From Mesotoga infera (GTDB lineage Bacteria; Thermotogota; Thermotogae; Petrotogales; Kosmotogaceae): a stretch of 64,000 nucleotides of DNA. This document shows positions 53,994 to 63,211 of this stretch, one piece after another. The position numbers and the translations under genes were made by a program. The notes beneath the pieces are model-generated. The model did no database searches, was not told the origin of the DNA, and saw nothing but the letters and a program-made list of their open reading frames with translations. Numbering within the stretch: position 1 is the stretch's first letter; each line of letters starts with the position of its first letter. Location of the stretch: contig DSBT01000175.1 of the NCBI GenBank assembly GCA_011045915.1, forward strand, positions 1 through 64,000, read 5' to 3'.

Positions 53994-55442
53994 TTATGCC
54001 ATCCTCAGTGCCCTCTGAAGCCGGTTAAGCGTCTTATTTCTTCCGAGAAGGAATATTACATCTACTAGTTCTGGCCCTTCTTCGGCAGATGTGAGGATAT
54101 ACCTTAACGTCATGTAGAAACCCTTTCTGTCAGGTTTCATATCTTTAATGATGGCTCTTATGGTCCCAATTATTTCATCGTTATTCCAGGAATCTAGATA
54201 TTCTATTCTGTCTTTGAAGGCTTCAAGAGCCCTGTAAACTCCCTTCTCGCTATCATTGGATGGGCTGAATGGAGTCAAATCAGGGTCATCGAAATACAGT
54301 TTCATTTTCTCTGGAACTTCAGAAAGTGTCTCAACTCCCTTTCGAACAGAGTCAATGGCTCTTCTTAACCACTTCCTGTTGGCAACAACCTCTTCAGAAG
54401 TCATAAGCTTCGATTCCACAATGAAAGGGATTGTCAGATCCGTTATTCTGTCAAGATCGGTCTCGCGAATATAAACCCCATTCATCCACCTTACCTTGGC
54501 ATCGTCAAAGATCGCTGCGCTTGTATTGACTCTTTCAATAGTGAAGCTATCAACTATCTCCTCATGCCGCAAAATCTCCTTCCCTTCCGGATGTGACCAA
54601 CCCAATAAAGAGAGGAAATTGAAGAACGCTTCAGGAAGAAATCCTTTTTCTCTGAACTGCTCGACCGATGTGTCACCATGTCTCTTGCTGAGCTTCTTTC
54701 CATCAGGTCCGAGGATCATGGAGACATGGGCGAACGACGGTATTGGAGCGCCAAAGGCTTCATACAGAGCCAGCTGCCTCAGTGTGTTTGAAAGATGGTC
54801 ATCCCCTCTTATCACATGAGAAATCTCCATCGAGATATCGTCGGCAACTACGGCAAAGTTATAGATCGGCTGCCCGTTGGAACGCATTATCACGAAATCA
54901 CCAATGGCTCCCTCTTTGAAGACGACCTCTCCCTTTATCTTGTCGGGAAGCCGGTACTCCTTACGTGGCATTCTAAAGAAGACGACAGGGTTCAACTCTC
55001 TTGATTCAAATTCCGATACTCTACTGGCTGAATTGAAGGACTCCAGCATCGATCGATCGTAGTGCGGAGCTTTACCTTCCGAAAGCAGCTTGTCGTGAAG
55101 TCCTTCTATCTCCTCCGGATAAGCGTAAACCTTATAGGCAAGATCTCTTTCAAGGAGGTCTCCTACCATGTCTCTGTAAATATCTCCTCTTTCACTTTGC
55201 CTGTACGGTCCAAAAGAACCACCCACGTCTGGTCCCTCGTCCCATGTAATGCCCAACCACAGGAGTGCTTCCATCAGTTGTTCCTCGAACTCCTTCGTGG
55301 ATCTGGAAATGTCTGTATCTTCAACTCGCAGAACGAGCTTCCCTCCATAGTGCTTTGCGTATAGATAGTTGAAAAGCGCAGTTCTTGCTCCGCCGACATG
55401 GAGAAATCCAGTAGGGCTGGGAGCGAATCTCACTCTAATCAT
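53994..55442 (-). CDS. gltX: Glutamyl-tRNA synthetase
   Basis: Class I synthetase charging tRNA-Glu. The HIGH motif appears as FAPSPTGFLHVGG (residues 6-18) and KMSKS as KLSKRHGD (about 245). RVEDTD and the anticodon-binding C-terminal helical region are present. About 482 residues. ATG 55442 is the family N-terminus (MIRVRFAPSPTG) although a longer ORF exists; it overlaps the Nudix stop by 8 bases. Some Thermotogota carry a second, tRNA-Gln-directed GluRS; which form this is cannot be told. Confidence 0.94.
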   Translation of the reverse strand: MIRVRFAPSPTGFLHVGGARTALFNYLYAKHYGGKLVLRVEDTDISRSTKEFEEQLMEALLWLGITWDEGPDVGGSFGPYRQSERGDIYRDMVGDLLERDLAYKVYAYPEEIEGLHDKLLSEGKAPHYDRSMLESFNSASRVSEFESRELNPVVFFRMPRKEYRLPDKIKGEVVFKEGAIGDFVIMRSNGQPIYNFAVVADDISMEISHVIRGDDHLSNTLRQLALYEAFGAPIPSFAHVSMILGPDGKKLSKRHGDTSVEQFREKGFLPEAFFNFLSLLGWSHPEGKEILRHEEIVDSFTIERVNTSAAIFDDAKVRWMNGVYIRETDLDRITDLTIPFIVESKLMTSEEVVANRKWLRRAIDSVRKGVETLSEVPEKMKLYFDDPDLTPFSPSNDSEKGVYRALEAFKDRIEYLDSWNNDEIIGTIRAIIKDMKPDRKGFYMTLRYILTSAEEGPELVDVIFLLGRNKTLNRLQRALRMA

Positions 55443-55971
55443 TATAATCACTTTCCTTTCCAAGAAAAGCAAGCAGAATACCTGAGATCGTTTTGCTGTC
55501 AGTTATCTGCCCGTCGATTATCATTTCGACAGCCTCTTTGGTGTCAATCAGAACCGGTTCCACAAATTCACCCACATCGGGACATGGATCCCGAAATCTT
55601 TCAACTTCCGAAGAATAGATGTGAATAATCTCATCGGAAAAACCCGGCGAAGTCTCAATCGTTGCCAGTTTACGCAGATCTTTCGGAATGTATCCCGTCT
55701 CCTCCAGCAACTCTCTTCGGGCACATTCTTCAGGACTCTCACCTGCATCAAGTTTTCCTGCAGGAATTTCGAGCATAGTCTTCTGCACCGGGAAACGAAA
55801 CTGCTTGACAAGTAGCAATTTGCTCCCCGAAACCGCAACAATTGCCACTGCCCCCGGATGCCTTACAACTTCCCGCGATGCCGTGCTTCCGTCCTGCAAG
55901 CTCACAGTGTGCTTTTCGAGTTTCAAGACTCTGCCAGAGAAGATTTCTTCCTTCCCAATCGAAAGCTCCAT
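55435..55971 (-). CDS. Nudix hydrolase, probable ADP-ribose pyrophosphatase
   Basis: Nudix box PAGKLDAGESPEECARRELLEETGY matches the consensus, with the usual GAVAIVAV and RFPVQKTMLEIPAG strands around it. It resembles ADP-ribose pyrophosphatases, which clear free ADP-ribose. About 178 residues. ATG 55971 has GGAG 7 bases upstream and begins 1 base past the cdd stop. Confidence 0.87.
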   Translation of the reverse strand: MELSIGKEEIFSGRVLKLEKHTVSLQDGSTASREVVRHPGAVAIVAVSGSKLLLVKQFRFPVQKTMLEIPAGKLDAGESPEECARRELLEETGYIPKDLRKLATIETSPGFSDEIIHIYSSEVERFRDPCPDVGEFVEPVLIDTKEAVEMIIDGQITDSKTISGILLAFLGKESDYND

Positions 55972-55972
55972 C

Positions 55973-56365
55973 TTACTTCTCCATCTCGAAATGAAGAGGC
56001 AGCAACTCATAGGTGCTTGTTCTGATAATTCTTTCATTTCCAACGAGAATTACTTCGAAGTCGCCGAATTCAACCATAAACTGTCTACATGCGCCGCATG
56101 GGGAGGTTGGCTCTTTCCGGTCGCTTACTACTGCAATACTTCTGAATTTCCTGTAGCCTGTTGAAACAGCAGATACTATTGCCGCTCTTTCGGCGCACAT
56201 GGAGAGTCCGTATGAACCGTTCTCCACATTGGTCCCAACGAAAATCTCTCCCTCCACCGTCAGTAGCGCCGCTCCAACCGGAAACCTCGAGTATGGCGAA
56301 TATGATCTATCCTTTGCCTCAATAGCCTTCTGTATTAGTGCTTTCTCCTCTGAAGTGTCTTTCAT
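55973..56365 (-). CDS. cdd: Cytidine deaminase
   Basis: Deaminates cytidine and deoxycytidine to uridine forms. Zinc site seen as CAERAAI (Cys at about 57, Glu proton shuttle) and PCGACRQ (two Cys at about 88 and 91); SPYSRFPVGAAL and NVENGSYG complete the tetrameric Cdd pattern. 130 residues. ATG 56365 follows GGAGGG by 6 bases. Its start lies 47 bases inside the end of the CorC-like gene. Feeds uridine to pyrimidine phosphorylase. Confidence 0.94.
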   Translation of the reverse strand: MKDTSEEKALIQKAIEAKDRSYSPYSRFPVGAALLTVEGEIFVGTNVENGSYGLSMCAERAAIVSAVSTGYRKFRSIAVVSDRKEPTSPCGACRQFMVEFGDFEVILVGNERIIRTSTYELLPLHFEMEK

Positions 56366-57686
56366 CAACGTCCCTCCTATCTACATTGAGCCTGATCTTC
56401 TCCACCTTATTCTTTCCAGCCGCCAGGATTTCAAAAGTGAAACCATTTACGATTATTTTCTCCCCCACTTCAGGAAATCTCTCAAGAACTTCAAGCAGAT
56501 ACCCACCTATCGTCTCAAACTCAGTATTGGGAAATGGTTGTTCCAGTTCTCTCTCTATATCGTTAATCGGAGTCATTCCATCAACAATATACTCGTTTTC
56601 TCCTAGTCTCTCTATCATCATCTCTTCCGACTCCTCATCGTACTCATCGAGGATCTCTCCCGTGAGTTCCTCGATAACATCTTCCATGGTTATTATTCCT
56701 GCCGTTCCACCATACTCATCAATGACAACCGCGAGATGATTTTTCTTCTCTCGGAATTCTCTCAGCAAGTCATCGACCTTTTTTGTTTCGGGCACGAAAT
56801 ATGGAGATCTCATAATCTCTTCAACATGGATAGACTGAAGAACGTTATTGTCCTTTCTCTCCAGAATGAAATTCAGCAGGTCTTTTGCGTAGCATACGCC
56901 AACTATTCTGTCGATATTCTCTCTGTAAATCGGATATCGCGAATAACCTTCCGATTCTACTAGTTCCATCAAATCTATGAGCGGCTGCTCTTCCTCCAGT
57001 GCCTCGATCTCTACTCTCGGAGTCATTATCTCTTTTACTGAGATGTCTTTCAATTCCAGAGTTCTCTTCATTATCATTCTCTCTTCCGACTGGAGTACTC
57101 CTTCTTCATGACCGGCATCTACAGCAGATCTTATTTCATCCTCAGTAATAAATGGTGCGAAATCGACCTTCTTGCCCCCAACAACCACTATGAAAAAATT
57201 CGAGATATGCAATAAAAGCCATAAAAGAGGTTTCAGAACCACAGTGATTACAGTGATTACCGTTATCATTCTTCTAAATAATCTCTCTGAATTCTCACGC
57301 GCAAAGATCTTCGGAGTTATCTCTCCAAATACCAGAATGAGAAAAGTCATGACCCCTGTAACAAGAGCCGCCGCAATTCCGGCCGAATTATTGGGAAGAA
57401 GTCGAAGTGCAAGTAAAGTCGCGAGTGATGAAGAAAGGATATTTACAACATTGTTCATCACAAGTATCGCCGTAAGAACTGAATTCGGGTTGTCGACGAA
57501 GTATTTCACCGACCTGCTGAAGCGCTTTTCTTTGCTTTCCATAAGATCGCGTAGTTTCAATTTGCCCATTGTCATGAGAGCAGTTTCTGTTCCAGAGAAG
57601 ACACCCGAAAGGTAAAGAAGAAAGCCAAGTAGTACAAAATTCAATAAGAGCGAAACAGGATCCCCGCTACTAGTAGGGTCTTCCAC
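56319..57686 (-). CDS. CNNM/CorC-HlyC family membrane protein
   Basis: DUF21 membrane domain (about 10-180, four TM; FGEITPKIFARE and VFSGTETALMTM visible), two CBS domains (EIMTPRVEIEAL... and EEIMRSPYFVPE...) and a C-terminal CorC_HlyC domain (from about 370). The family is linked with Mg/Co export; hemolysin in older names is misleading. GTG 57686 is chosen as start (GGAGGTG 10 bases upstream); longer forms run into the ribosome site. A 9-base tandem repeat encodes ITVITVITVV in the membrane region. Confidence 0.85.
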   Translation of the reverse strand: MEDPTSSGDPVSLLLNFVLLGFLLYLSGVFSGTETALMTMGKLKLRDLMESKEKRFSRSVKYFVDNPNSVLTAILVMNNVVNILSSSLATLLALRLLPNNSAGIAAALVTGVMTFLILVFGEITPKIFARENSERLFRRMITVITVITVVLKPLLWLLLHISNFFIVVVGGKKVDFAPFITEDEIRSAVDAGHEEGVLQSEERMIMKRTLELKDISVKEIMTPRVEIEALEEEQPLIDLMELVESEGYSRYPIYRENIDRIVGVCYAKDLLNFILERKDNNVLQSIHVEEIMRSPYFVPETKKVDDLLREFREKKNHLAVVIDEYGGTAGIITMEDVIEELTGEILDEYDEESEEMMIERLGENEYIVDGMTPINDIERELEQPFPNTEFETIGGYLLEVLERFPEVGEKIIVNGFTFEILAAGKNKVEKIRLNVDRRDVDERHFRGESTNTEGY

Positions 57687-57706
57687 TTCTAATTTGCACC
57701 TCCAGA

Positions 57707-58174
57707 TCAATAATGATACGGTCTGTTGTCCAGAATTGTGAATCCCCTGAAGAGCTGCTCCAGCAGTACGAGAACAGCCATTTCATGAGTAAATGTCATC
57801 CTTGACAAAGACAACTTCTGCCAGCCTCTCGAAAGAACCTCTTCGCTGAAACCTAACGGCCCTCCGACGAAGAAAGACAGACTACTTACTCCTATATTTT
57901 GCCATTTTTCAAGCATTCGTGCAAACTCTTCTGATGAGTACTGATCTCCCCGATTATCGAGAAGGAGAATTGTGTCGTAAGGGCCGGCGATTTTCAAATA
58001 CCTCTTTCCCTCTTTCTCTTTTACCTTCTCCTTTTCCCTAATGACTTTGCCGCCCAGTGGGAAGCACTCAAGATCTACTCTTGCAAAACTCGTAAGCCAT
58101 TTTCTGTACTGCTCGATTCCTTCAAGGATGAAATGAGACTTTGGCTTTCCCGTAACGACAACCTTTATATTCAT
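57707..58174 (-). CDS. rlmH: 23S rRNA pseudouridine-1915 N3-methyltransferase RlmH
   Basis: SPOUT-class methyltransferase. Seen: LLLDNRGDQYSSEEFA, FFVGGPLGFSEEVL (SAM-binding knot) and the C-terminal ILDNRPYHY. 155 residues matches. ATG overlaps the hutI stop by 4 bases. Confidence 0.94.
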   Translation of the reverse strand: MNIKVVVTGKPKSHFILEGIEQYRKWLTSFARVDLECFPLGGKVIREKEKVKEKEGKRYLKIAGPYDTILLLDNRGDQYSSEEFARMLEKWQNIGVSSLSFFVGGPLGFSEEVLSRGWQKLSLSRMTFTHEMAVLVLLEQLFRGFTILDNRPYHY

Positions 58175-59388
58175 CTTACCCTGTTCCCGTTCTTAATTAC
58201 TCCTTCTACAAGATCCCTGGAAAAATTGTAAACTATCTCACTATAATCTTCTGCTCTTATTAGCACCATATCTGCATCGTATCCGACCTCAAGCCTGCCC
58301 TTCTTATTATCAAGGCATAAAGCCCTTGCACTGTTAGCCGTATATGCATTTATAGCCTCTTCAACAGAAAGACCGCAACGAGATACCGCAAGGAAGATAA
58401 TGAAAAACGGATCGAATATATTGCAGGAACCCGGGTTAAAATCCGATGCTATCGCTACTGTCGCACCGAGATCGATGAGTTTTCTACCTTTTGCAAAAGG
58501 CTCATTGAGAAAAAATGAAGTCCCCGGAAGCAGAGTAGCTACTGTCTCGCTTTCTGCCAGAAGTACTAGAGTCTCATCGTCAGCTGAAATCAGATGATCT
58601 GCCGAAACAGCTCCCAGTTCAACTGCCAGTCTCCCTCCACCTGATGACGAAAGTTCGTCAGCATGGAGCTTCACTTTGAAGCCCTTCTCTTGTGCCTTCA
58701 TCAGGTACCGTCTGGACTGATCTTCATCGAAGACCCCTTTCTCACAGAAGATATCGATTGTGTCTGTTAGTTCCACCAGATCATCGAATAATCCTACCAT
58801 CAAATCCAGGAATTCCTCTGGTGAGCCATACTCATCAGTCACTGCATGTGCTCCCAAGAAAGTTGGAACAACATCGACCGGATGAATCGAATCTAACGCT
58901 CTCAAGACCTTCAACTGTTTGAGCTCATTTTCTTTATCCAGACCGTATCCGCTCTTCCCTTCAACAGTCGTAACACCGAGAGAGAGCATGGAATCCAGAA
59001 AACTCAAGGAGTTGGCAAGGATACTCGTGGCCGAAGCCTTTCTTACCTCTTTGACAGTAGATAAAATACCCCCGCCGGCATTCATGATATCCATATAGCC
59101 CTTCCCTGAGAGTCGCATTATGAACTCGCTGCTTCTGCTTCCAACGAACGGGATGTGTGTGTGACAGTCAACGAACCCTGGAATGACAACGAGTTGATTG
59201 CCATCTATGTATTGATCGGCCTCTACGTAATCCTGGCCAACGTACGATATCTTCCCTCCCTCAATTGCGATGTTCACATCGCGCTTTATCTCGAGAGAAG
59301 ACATCTCTTTGCCCCGGAGAGGACCGTCCTTTGGAGGAGACGCGACCTGTCGAATATTCAGAATAGCGAGCTCGGCAGTCACTTTCAT
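58171..59388 (-). CDS. hutI: Imidazolonepropionase
   Basis: Amidohydrolase opening 4-imidazolone-5-propanoate to N-formimino-L-glutamate in histidine breakdown. Metal site motif DCHTHIPF (about 74-81), SGKGYMDIMNAGGGI, GKSGYGLDKENELK, KLHADELSSSGGG, ATLLPGTSF and ASDFNPGS identify HutI. 405 residues. Overlaps ftcD by 4 bases, and the product is that enzyme's substrate. Confidence 0.92.
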   Translation of the reverse strand: MKVTAELAILNIRQVASPPKDGPLRGKEMSSLEIKRDVNIAIEGGKISYVGQDYVEADQYIDGNQLVVIPGFVDCHTHIPFVGSRSSEFIMRLSGKGYMDIMNAGGGILSTVKEVRKASATSILANSLSFLDSMLSLGVTTVEGKSGYGLDKENELKQLKVLRALDSIHPVDVVPTFLGAHAVTDEYGSPEEFLDLMVGLFDDLVELTDTIDIFCEKGVFDEDQSRRYLMKAQEKGFKVKLHADELSSSGGGRLAVELGAVSADHLISADDETLVLLAESETVATLLPGTSFFLNEPFAKGRKLIDLGATVAIASDFNPGSCNIFDPFFIIFLAVSRCGLSVEEAINAYTANSARALCLDNKKGRLEVGYDADMVLIRAEDYSEIVYNFSRDLVEGVIKNGNRVR

Positions 59389-60299
59389 TTATCCCGGTCT
59401 GAGATGAAGTCTAGCACCCTTTTCTCAAGAATCGTGGAACCTGAGAACTTTTCCAGTCTTAAGTAGTGCTCGGCAACTTCGACAAGCGCTTGTAGGGGAG
59501 TAAGACCAACGATTTCCGAGCCAACAATCGGAACACCGTATCTCTCTGCTTCCGATTTTATTACTTCAAATACCCTGAAAAGAGGCGTCTTTCTGTAGTT
59601 CGTCATGTTCATCGAAATCTGAACGATGTCTCTGTCCTCCAACCTGAATCCAAGAGCTTTCACGTAGCGAAATCCTCCACTTATGTGCCTTATAGATCTT
59701 GATATTCTGTCTGCAATCTCGATCTTATCAGTCCCCAAATTCACGTTGAAAGCAATCAAATACTCTCTGCAACCTATAGCGACCACTCCCGCAGACGGAT
59801 GAATCTCTGAAGGGCCGAAGTCAGGTTTCCACTGCTCACTTTCAATCTTCGAAGCGAAATTCTCAAACTCTCCTTTTCTGATGTTTGAAAGACTTACCCT
59901 TTCAGGTGCAGTTGCTGAATCCTCGTACAGGTAGACGGGAATCTTGAGTTCCTCCCCAATTCTCTTACCAAGTCTGTTTGAAAGTGTGATACATTCTTCT
60001 TTCGTCGTATTCATAACTGGGACGAGTGGAATGACATCCGTTGCACCCATTCTTGGATGTTCACCGGAGTGGTTTCTCAAATCGATCAATTCCTCCGCCT
60101 TCTGGGTCATCTTAAACAACGTAGTCTCCACTGCTTCAGGTTCTCCAGTTATCGTAATTACAGAACGATTGTGATCTGGATCGCTTGAATAGTCAAGAAC
60201 CCAAACGTTCTCCACTTTCCTGGCTTCCTCAACAATCTGCTCAACAATGTCTAATCTTCTTCCTTCACTAAAATTTGGCACTGATTCTATGAGTCTCAT
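59385..60299 (-). CDS. ftcD: Glutamate formimidoyltransferase
   Basis: Transfers the formimino group of formiminoglutamate to tetrahydrofolate. VPNFSEGRRLDIVEQIV, DHNRSVITI, HPRMGATDVIPLVP and FGPSEIHPSAGVVAIG are diagnostic of the N-terminal FTCD domains. At 304 residues it is the short bacterial form without the cyclodeaminase domain. Partner hutI lies next; hutH and hutU are not in the window. Confidence 0.92.
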   Translation of the reverse strand: MRLIESVPNFSEGRRLDIVEQIVEEARKVENVWVLDYSSDPDHNRSVITITGEPEAVETTLFKMTQKAEELIDLRNHSGEHPRMGATDVIPLVPVMNTTKEECITLSNRLGKRIGEELKIPVYLYEDSATAPERVSLSNIRKGEFENFASKIESEQWKPDFGPSEIHPSAGVVAIGCREYLIAFNVNLGTDKIEIADRISRSIRHISGGFRYVKALGFRLEDRDIVQISMNMTNYRKTPLFRVFEVIKSEAERYGVPIVGSEIVGLTPLQALVEVAEHYLRLEKFSGSTILEKRVLDFISDRDK

Positions 60300-60319
60300 T
60301 CATACCCCCTCACAATCTA

Positions 60320-61408
60320 CTACTCTCCACGTTCTTTGTCATATTCAACTTCTTTTACTGAGTAACTATGGACTATTCCTAACTGAAGAGCAAATATCAT
60401 CGACGATGATCCGCCGTAACTAACGAAAGGTAACGGGATTCCAGTAACTGGCAGGAGTCCCAGATTCATTCCGACATTCTCAACCACATGAAAGGCAAAA
60501 ACAGCGAATATTCCGCTAAGAACTATTCTACCAAACTCGCTCCCTGTTTTTCTTGTGATCGACCAAATCCTCCATAGCAGAAGCAAATACATTGTAAGCA
60601 ACGAAACGGCTCCTATGAAGCCCCACTCTTCTCCCAGAACCGAGAAGATGAAGTCGGTGTGATCTGCTGGAACGTATCCGAGCCTGTTCATAGTTCCTTG
60701 AAGCATTCCGGTGCCCTCCAGACCGCCGGATCCAATTGCCCTGATTGCCTGTATCGTATTGTAAGCTGCGCCGGAGGCATATTCCTCGGGGTGAAGGAAA
60801 CTCAGGAGTCTGTCTCGCTGGTAAGGTTTTAGACCGAACATGAAGACTACCGGCGCCAATAAAGCGATTAGCGCAGTAATTGCAATCATTAGCTTATCGT
60901 ATTTCTTGCTGACTAGAGTCATGAAATACCAGATGATCATCACGATAATTGTCGTTCCCAGGTCGGGTTCCAGATAAATCAGACCAACGAAGGCGCCAGT
61001 AATCAGTACGCCCAGGAAGAAAAGGCCATACTTGCGCTTGACTTCGCTGGAATATATATATCCAAGGAATATTATCAGGGAGAATTTCGCGAGCTCAGAT
61101 GGCTGAAAGCTGGCAACGCCAAGATCTATCCATCTTCGAGAACCTTCAACCGGACCCAAGTAAAGAACCGCGCCCAATGTCACAACAGATAGAAACAGTA
61201 ACAGAAAGGAAATGCTCTTCCAAAAACCTCTCTTGACGACGTAAGCAGTAAAAACGAAAACCGCGCACGAAAGCAGGACCCAAACTAGTTGCCTGCCGAA
61301 CAGGTACTCTTCTCTATCACCAAAAGTGGCACTATACAGCACGATCAGGCCAAATATCATAAGAGAAACCATGATTCCCGGAAGCAAGAACTCAACTCTG
61401 CGCTTCAT
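60320..61408 (-). CDS. rodA: Rod-shape SEDS peptidoglycan polymerase RodA
   Basis: SEDS-family glycosyltransferase that polymerises lipid II during elongation. About ten TM helices; RRWIDLGVASFQPSELAK, LEPDLGTTI, YVPADHTDFIFSVLGEEWG and LPFVSYGGSS are signatures. About 362 residues. ATG 61408 is chosen because GAGAGGA lies 6 bases upstream; the longer ORF would cross a TATAAT promoter. PDLGTT and loop lengths fit RodA better than FtsW. Confidence 0.93.
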   Translation of the reverse strand: MKRRVEFLLPGIMVSLMIFGLIVLYSATFGDREEYLFGRQLVWVLLSCAVFVFTAYVVKRGFWKSISFLLLFLSVVTLGAVLYLGPVEGSRRWIDLGVASFQPSELAKFSLIIFLGYIYSSEVKRKYGLFFLGVLITGAFVGLIYLEPDLGTTIIVMIIWYFMTLVSKKYDKLMIAITALIALLAPVVFMFGLKPYQRDRLLSFLHPEEYASGAAYNTIQAIRAIGSGGLEGTGMLQGTMNRLGYVPADHTDFIFSVLGEEWGFIGAVSLLTMYLLLLWRIWSITRKTGSEFGRIVLSGIFAVFAFHVVENVGMNLGLLPVTGIPLPFVSYGGSSSMIFALQLGIVHSYSVKEVEYDKERGE

Positions 61409-61432
61409 ATACACTCCTCTCAGTTCAATATG

Positions 61433-61438
61433 ATTATA
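61433..61438 (-). promoter_or_regulatory. -10 box of rodA
   Basis: TATAAT on the minus strand, 24 bases upstream of the rodA ATG. No consensus -35 box. Confidence 0.4.
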
Positions 61439-61512
61439 TAACTTCTTAATCACCTTACGCATTACAGCCTGCATCAGGCTATCCCAGAAGAAATGTCGTC
61501 TTTGACCAGGCT

Positions 61513-61542
61513 TTGTCTTGAAGGCCGACAAAAATGTATAAT
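61513..61542 (+). promoter_or_regulatory. Promoter of panB
   Basis: TTGTCT (61513-61518), 18-base spacer, TATAAT (61537-61542) with TG before it (extended -10). About 95 bases upstream of the panB ATG. Confidence 0.55.
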
Positions 61543-61636
61543 CGAACCGGAGAGGTCTCCATAATCAAAGATAGTCAAAAGAGGAAGAAAATGAACCCGG
61601 AGACACGGACGAATCTGAAGGAGAAGTGAGGTTATT

Positions 61637-62437
61637 ATGAATGTGAGAGAGATTCTTGAATCAAAGGATCAAAGGAAGCTTTCCATGGTTTCCGCATACA
61701 GTTACTTTGAAGCGAAATTCGCCGAAGAGGCGGGGGTAGACATAATATTGGTTGGAGATTCTCTTGGAACTCTTGTTATGGGGAAGAGGGATACCCTATC
61801 AGTTACGATGGACGAGATGATCTGGTCTCTCAAATCCGTTCGCCGAGGTTCAAAGAAGGGATTCATTGTTGCAGATATGCCCTTCGGCTCCTATCAGTGT
61901 TCTACAGAAAAAGCCGTTGAGAACGTCATGACTTTTCTTAGGCATGGAGCCAACGCAGTAAAGATCGAGGGAGGGTTCGAAACAGCCGATCTAATAAAGT
62001 ATCTTGTAGACAGAGGATTCCCCATAATGGGGCACATTGGCATAACTCCTCAGCACGCCAGTTTGGTTGGGGAGTACCACGTTCAGGGACGAGACGAAAA
62101 GAGTATAAAAAGATTGATCGAGTCCGTAAACGATCTTGAAGAAGCCGGAGTCTTTGCAATACTTCTCGAAATGGTGGTAGAGGATGTGGCGAAGAGGCTA
62201 ACGGAGGATTCTTCTGTTCCTACCATAGGTCTTGGTTCAGGGCGATACTGTGACGGACAGTTTTTGAGATGGCATGACCTTTTGGGAATAAACGATGAGT
62301 CGAGGCCTAGATACGTCAAGAGATTTGCAGACCTCAAATCGGAGATCATTGAGGCCCTCTCAAATTTCAATGAAGAGGTTAAGTCAGGTGCCTTCCCCGA
62401 CGAAAGGAATGCCTTTGAGGGCGCCGAAGAGATTTGA
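61637..62437 (+). CDS. panB: 3-methyl-2-oxobutanoate hydroxymethyltransferase
   Basis: First step of pantothenate synthesis, ketopantoate from 2-oxoisovalerate and methylene-THF. VSAYSYFEAKFAEEAGVDIILVGDSLG, VADMPFGSYQ, VKIEGG, MGHIGITPQHASL and IGLGSGRYCDGQ are PanB motifs. 266 residues. GTGAGG lies 5 bases before the ATG. Confidence 0.94.
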   Translation: MNVREILESKDQRKLSMVSAYSYFEAKFAEEAGVDIILVGDSLGTLVMGKRDTLSVTMDEMIWSLKSVRRGSKKGFIVADMPFGSYQCSTEKAVENVMTFLRHGANAVKIEGGFETADLIKYLVDRGFPIMGHIGITPQHASLVGEYHVQGRDEKSIKRLIESVNDLEEAGVFAILLEMVVEDVAKRLTEDSSVPTIGLGSGRYCDGQFLRWHDLLGINDESRPRYVKRFADLKSEIIEALSNFNEEVKSGAFPDERNAFEGAEEI

Positions 62438-62482
62438 TGCTCCCTGACATTTCTGAACCGTCTGGAGAGGTAGGATCCTAAT

Positions 62483-63211
62483 ATGATGGCAGGAGAAAAT
62501 GTTATTTCTTTCTCTGAGATAGACTCCACGAATCGATTCGCTGTTGACAACCTGGACAGACTTCCTTCCGGTACAGTAGTCTGGTCTTTGTCGCAGACGA
62601 AGGGTTATGGGAGGCACAAACGAGTTTGGCACTCCAGCAGAGGCGGGCTGTGGATCTCAATAGTCTTCAAACCAACACTGATTAGAGAACCAAATGAATA
62701 TACTAAACTTGCTTCCGTCGCAATTGTTGAAACTCTTCTGCAGCTTGACTTCAAATCTGTGAGGATTAAGTGGCCAAACGATGTTCTGATAAACAGCAGA
62801 AAAGTTGCCGGGATTCTTACTGAGGCAGTTTTTACAGGCAGGTCGCTTAGTGCCATAGTGGTAGGTGTAGGTATCAACGTAAACAATGAATTGCCTGACG
62901 AAATCAAGCAAACCGCCCTCAGTTTGAGTGCCGTGAAGGGTAATCATATTTCGCTTGAATCACTTCTAGATAGGCTTCTTAAGAGAATGGAATTCCTCAG
63001 AAAGACCTACCTGATAAGAGGAAAAAGCAGATACCTCACCAGACGCTGGAAGAAATACCTCGCTTTTCGAGAGAATGATGAAATAACTGTATCCCTGCGC
63101 GAAGATGACAGAGTCACTGGTATAATTAAGAGGATAACTCCTTCATCATTGCTGATCGAACAAGAGAACGGAACGGTCCTCGAAATAAAGTCGGGGGAGG
63201 TTATCCTCTAA
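62483..63211 (+). CDS. birA: Biotin--protein ligase
   Basis: Attaches biotin to carboxylase carrier proteins. Catalytic domain only (242 residues): SEIDSTNRFA, the biotinyl-AMP loop KGYGRHKRVWHSSRGGLWIS, IKWPNDVLINSRKVAGILTEA, VVGVGINVN and a C-terminal SH3-like domain. No helix-turn-helix, so it is not a biotin-operon repressor. The 3' end overlaps the convergent rqcP gene by 11 bases. Confidence 0.92.
   Translation: MMAGENVISFSEIDSTNRFAVDNLDRLPSGTVVWSLSQTKGYGRHKRVWHSSRGGLWISIVFKPTLIREPNEYTKLASVAIVETLLQLDFKSVRIKWPNDVLINSRKVAGILTEAVFTGRSLSAIVVGVGINVNNELPDEIKQTALSLSAVKGNHISLESLLDRLLKRMEFLRKTYLIRGKSRYLTRRWKKYLAFRENDEITVSLREDDRVTGIIKRITPSSLLIEQENGTVLEIKSGEVIL

Noticed and set aside
57240-57265. 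Tandem 9-base repeat in the CNNM/CorC-like gene
   Set aside because: It is in frame and encodes a plausible TM stretch (ITVITVITVV); a simple slippage-type repeat without other evidence of phase variation.
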